Below, in pieces: positions 20,087 to 21,883 of a stretch of DNA of 21,883 nucleotides. Position 1 is the stretch's first letter, and every line of letters starts with the position of its first letter. The notes beneath the pieces were generated by a model that was not told the DNA's origin, did no database searches, and was given only the letters and a program-made list of their open reading frames with translations. A program made the position numbers and the translations under genes. The DNA is from Lachnospiraceae bacterium UBA3273 (GTDB lineage: Bacteria; Bacillota; Clostridia; Lachnospirales; Lachnospiraceae), in assembly GCA_002362385.1 (NCBI GenBank), contig DEUB01000033.1, forward strand, positions 21,593 to 43,475, in the 5' to 3' direction.

Positions 20087-20344
20087 GTGGAAGAAAGAAA
20101 TTTAAGAAAAACACGTACCGGTAGGGTCGTAAGTAATAAAATGCAGAAAACCATCGTTGTTGCTGTAGAAGACCATGTAAAGCATCCTCTTTACAAGAAG
20201 ATCGTGAAAAGAACTTACAAGTTAAAAGCTCATGATGAAAACAACGAATGCAATATCGGCGATACCGTAAAAGTAATGGAAACAAGACCTTTATCCAAAG
20301 ATAAGAGATGGAGACTTGTTGAGATCGTAGAAAGAGCTAAATAA
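20087..20344 (+). CDS. rpsQ: 30S ribosomal protein S17
   Basis: 85 residues, OB-fold 16S rRNA binder. Starts with GTG at 20087; GGAAGGAG precedes it by about 9 nt and no suitable ATG lies nearby. The blocks NLRKTRTGRVVSNKMQKTIVV, VKHPLYKKIVKRTYKLKAHDE and GDTVKVMETRPLSKDKRWRLVEIVE are canonical. It lies 25 nt after rpmC. Confidence 0.96.
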   Translation: MEERNLRKTRTGRVVSNKMQKTIVVAVEDHVKHPLYKKIVKRTYKLKAHDENNECNIGDTVKVMETRPLSKDKRWRLVEIVERAK

Positions 20345-20366
20345 GCATTCAGGAAGGAGAATTGGC

Positions 20367-20735
20367 ATGATTCAACAGGAAAGCAGATTGAAAGTTGCTG
20401 ATAACACCGGTGCAAAAGAATTGTTATGTATCCGTGTTATGGGTGGATCAACAAGAAGATATGCCAGCATTGGCGATATTATTGTTGCTACCGTTAAAGA
20501 TGCAACACCAGGCGGCGTTGTAAAAAAAGGCGATGTAGTAAAAGCTGTAGTAGTCCGTACGGTAAAGGGCGCTCGTCGTAAAGACGGTTCCTATATCAGA
20601 TTTGACGAAAATGCTGCTGTTATTATAAAAGAGGACAAAACTCCCAGGGGAACCCGTATTTTTGGACCGGTAGCAAGAGAGCTTCGTGACAAACAGTTTA
20701 TGAAAATTGTATCCTTAGCTCCCGAAGTATTATAG
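20367..20735 (+). CDS. rplN: 50S ribosomal protein L14
   Basis: 122 residues, exactly the standard length. Forms intersubunit bridges B5/B8 and is the binding site of the silencing factor RsfS. MIQQESRLKVADNTGAKELLCIRVMGG at the start, VKKGDVVKAVVVRT in the middle and RIFGPVARELRDKQFMKIVSLAPEVL at the end are canonical. AGGAAGGAG is 9 nt upstream. Confidence 0.98.
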   Translation: MIQQESRLKVADNTGAKELLCIRVMGGSTRRYASIGDIIVATVKDATPGGVVKKGDVVKAVVVRTVKGARRKDGSYIRFDENAAVIIKEDKTPRGTRIFGPVARELRDKQFMKIVSLAPEVL

Positions 20736-20745
20736 GAGGTGCCGC

Positions 20746-21054
20746 ATGTTAAAGATTAAGAAAGGCGATAACGTTAAGGTTATTGCCGGAAAAGATAAAG
20801 ACAAAGAAGGCAAGGTTATTTCCGTAGATCCTAAAAACGGCAGGATCGTTGTGGAAGGGATCAATATGGTCACAAAGCATATGAAACCTTCGGCAGCCAA
20901 CCAGAACGGCGGAAGAATTGAAAAAGAAGCACCCATTGACGCATCAAACGTAATGCTGGTTGTAAACGGAAAAGCTACAAGAGTCGGCTTTAAAGTAGAA
21001 GACGGCAAAAAAGTCCGTTTTGCAAAAGCAACGGGTGAGGTAATCGACAAATAG
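20746..21054 (+). CDS. rplX: 50S ribosomal protein L24
   Basis: 102 residues. An assembly-initiator protein with a KOW domain at the N terminus: KIKKGDNVKVIAGKDKDKEGKVISVDPKNGRIVVEGINMVTKHMKPS. The rest (GGRIEKEAPIDASNVMLV, then VGFKVEDGKKVRFAKATGEVID) matches L24. The TAG stop of rplN is part of TAGGAGG, which gives the ribosome site 6 nt before the ATG. Confidence 0.97.
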   Translation: MLKIKKGDNVKVIAGKDKDKEGKVISVDPKNGRIVVEGINMVTKHMKPSAANQNGGRIEKEAPIDASNVMLVVNGKATRVGFKVEDGKKVRFAKATGEVIDK

Positions 21055-21072
21055 GAGAGGAGGTCTTAATCC

Positions 21073-21612
21073 GTGAGTAGACTGAAAGATTTATACAAGG
21101 ACGAGATTGTTGACGCAATGGTCAAAAAGTTCGGATACAAAAATATCATGGAAGTACCAAAGCTTGAGAAGATCGTTATCAATATGGGCGTTGGCGAAGC
21201 AAAAGACAACGCAAAGGCTTTGGAATCCGCTGTGAAAGATTTAGAGACCATTGCTGGTCAGAAGGTTGTTACAACAAAGGCAAAGAAGAGCGTTGCCAAC
21301 TTTAAATTAAGAGAAGGTCAGGCAATCGGCTGTAAAGTTACTCTGCGCGGCGAAAAAATGTATGAGTTTTTAGACCGCCTGGTAAATCTGGCGCTGCCCC
21401 GTGTACGTGACTTTAGAGGTGTAAACCCTAACGCATTTGACGGCAGAGGCAATTACGCACTGGGTATCAAGGAACAGATCATCTTCCCTGAGATCGAGTA
21501 CGATAAGGTTGACAAGGTAAGAGGTATGGACGTTATTTTCGTAACGACTGCCAAGACCGATGAAGAAGCCCGTGAGCTGTTGACATTATTCAATATGCCG
21601 TTTGCAAAATAG
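21073..21612 (+). CDS. rplE: 50S ribosomal protein L5
   Basis: 179 residues. Binds 5S rRNA and contacts the P-site tRNA. It starts with GTG at 21073, giving MSRLKDLYKDEIVDAMVKKFGYKNIMEVPKLEKIVINMGVG; GAGAGGAGG lies about 10 nt upstream. The conserved VTLRGEKMYEFLDRLVNLALPRVRDFRG and IKEQIIFPEIEYDKVDKVRGMDV blocks are intact. Second of the two GTG starts in the operon. Confidence 0.97.
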   Translation: MSRLKDLYKDEIVDAMVKKFGYKNIMEVPKLEKIVINMGVGEAKDNAKALESAVKDLETIAGQKVVTTKAKKSVANFKLREGQAIGCKVTLRGEKMYEFLDRLVNLALPRVRDFRGVNPNAFDGRGNYALGIKEQIIFPEIEYDKVDKVRGMDVIFVTTAKTDEEARELLTLFNMPFAK

Positions 21613-21628
21613 AAGGAGGTAAATTCGC

Positions 21629-21814
21629 ATGGCTAAGAAAGCAATGAAGATTAAACAGCAGCGCCCTGCTAAATTCTCCACAAGAGAATACACACGCTGC
21701 AGGATCTGTGGACGTCCACATGCATACTTAAGAAAATATGGTATTTGTAGAGTTTGCTTCCGTGAGTTAGCATACAAAGGACAAATTCCAGGCGTAAAGA
21801 AAGCCAGTTGGTAA
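21629..21814 (+). CDS. rpsN: 30S ribosomal protein S14, type Z (zinc-binding)
   Basis: 61 residues, the short form. Four cysteines form the zinc ribbon: C24, C27, C40 and C43 (CRICGRPH...GICRVCF). The ending LAYKGQIPGVKKASW is the family signature. Called rpsN or rpsZ depending on the annotator. AGAAGGAGG lies 8 nt upstream. Zinc-dependent form, so the genome may hold a zinc-free paralogue elsewhere, as many Bacillota do; this cannot be seen here. Confidence 0.97.
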   Translation: MAKKAMKIKQQRPAKFSTREYTRCRICGRPHAYLRKYGICRVCFRELAYKGQIPGVKKASW

Positions 21815-21839
21815 GATATAGAAAAGGAGGCAACATACA

Positions 21840-21883
21840 ATGGCAATGAGTGATCCAATTGCAGATATGCTTACAAGAATCCG
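21840..21883 (+). CDS. rpsH: 30S ribosomal protein S8, N-terminal fragment cut by the window edge
   Basis: Only 14 codons are present, encoding MAMSDPIADMLTRI, the typical start of S8. AAAGGAGG is 9 nt upstream of the ATG at 21840. The position directly after S14 matches the spc operon order. The gene continues beyond the window. Confidence 0.92.
   Translation, partial: MAMSDPIADMLTRI

Overview
The window looks like chromosomal DNA from a Clostridia-class Bacillota, most likely a Lachnospiraceae gut anaerobe. This rests on several things read together: a canonical S10/spc ribosomal protein order, strong AGGAGG-type ribosome binding sites throughout, a zinc-ribbon type S14, a Lachnospiraceae-style Rpn/PD-(D/E)XK protein, two small DUF4190 membrane proteins, and a GntR/ABC-2 cassette. 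Species cannot be named from the sequence alone.

Layout. Bases 1-51 probably hold the last codons of an upstream gene. Bases 183-4750 form a cell-envelope cluster on the + strand: an LCP (LytR-CpsA-Psr) transferase with a repeat-rich cytoplasmic tail, a polytopic GT87/Gpi18-like glycosyltransferase, a lipoprotein N-acetylmuramoyl-L-alanine amidase, and a DUF4392 D-glutamate-cyclase-like protein, closed by a terminator near 4781-4824. Bases 4829-8447 are a compact three-gene operon (YtrA-type GntR repressor, ABC ATPase, ABC-2 permease with a large C-terminal domain). Its promoter carries a perfect 8+8 inverted repeat over the expected start of transcription. Bases 8502-9942 hold two minus-strand genes, a class I SAM-dependent methyltransferase and a DUF2752 membrane protein. 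The DUF2752 gene diverges from two tandem DUF4190 paralogues (10130-11375), the second of which has ten 36-bp in-frame repeats. A putP-type sodium/solute symporter follows (11536-13074).

Bases 13075-15064 are the accessory-looking stretch. It starts with a roughly 320-bp near-perfect palindrome (13089-13411). Next comes a promoter matching consensus exactly (TTGACA-17-TATAAT) that drives a structured leader of about 180 nt, and then an Rpn-family nuclease gene (13732-14664). Inside the 3' end of that gene is an in-frame ATG (14461) with an ideal AGGAGG site 8 nt upstream. It would produce a 67-residue C-terminal protein, the arrangement described for Rpn toxins with an intragenic antitoxin. 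This is the best candidate for an unusual system in the window.

Bases 14801-21883 are the start of the S10-spc ribosomal protein operon: promoter, a structured leader of about 230 nt, then rpsJ-rplC-rplD-rplW-rplB-rpsS-rplV-rpsC-rplP-rpmC-rpsQ-rplN-rplX-rplE-rpsN(Z)-rpsH (the last cut by the window end). A second structured RNA lies in the unusually long 142-nt gap between rpsJ and rplC. Both leaders are candidates for ribosomal-protein autoregulation.
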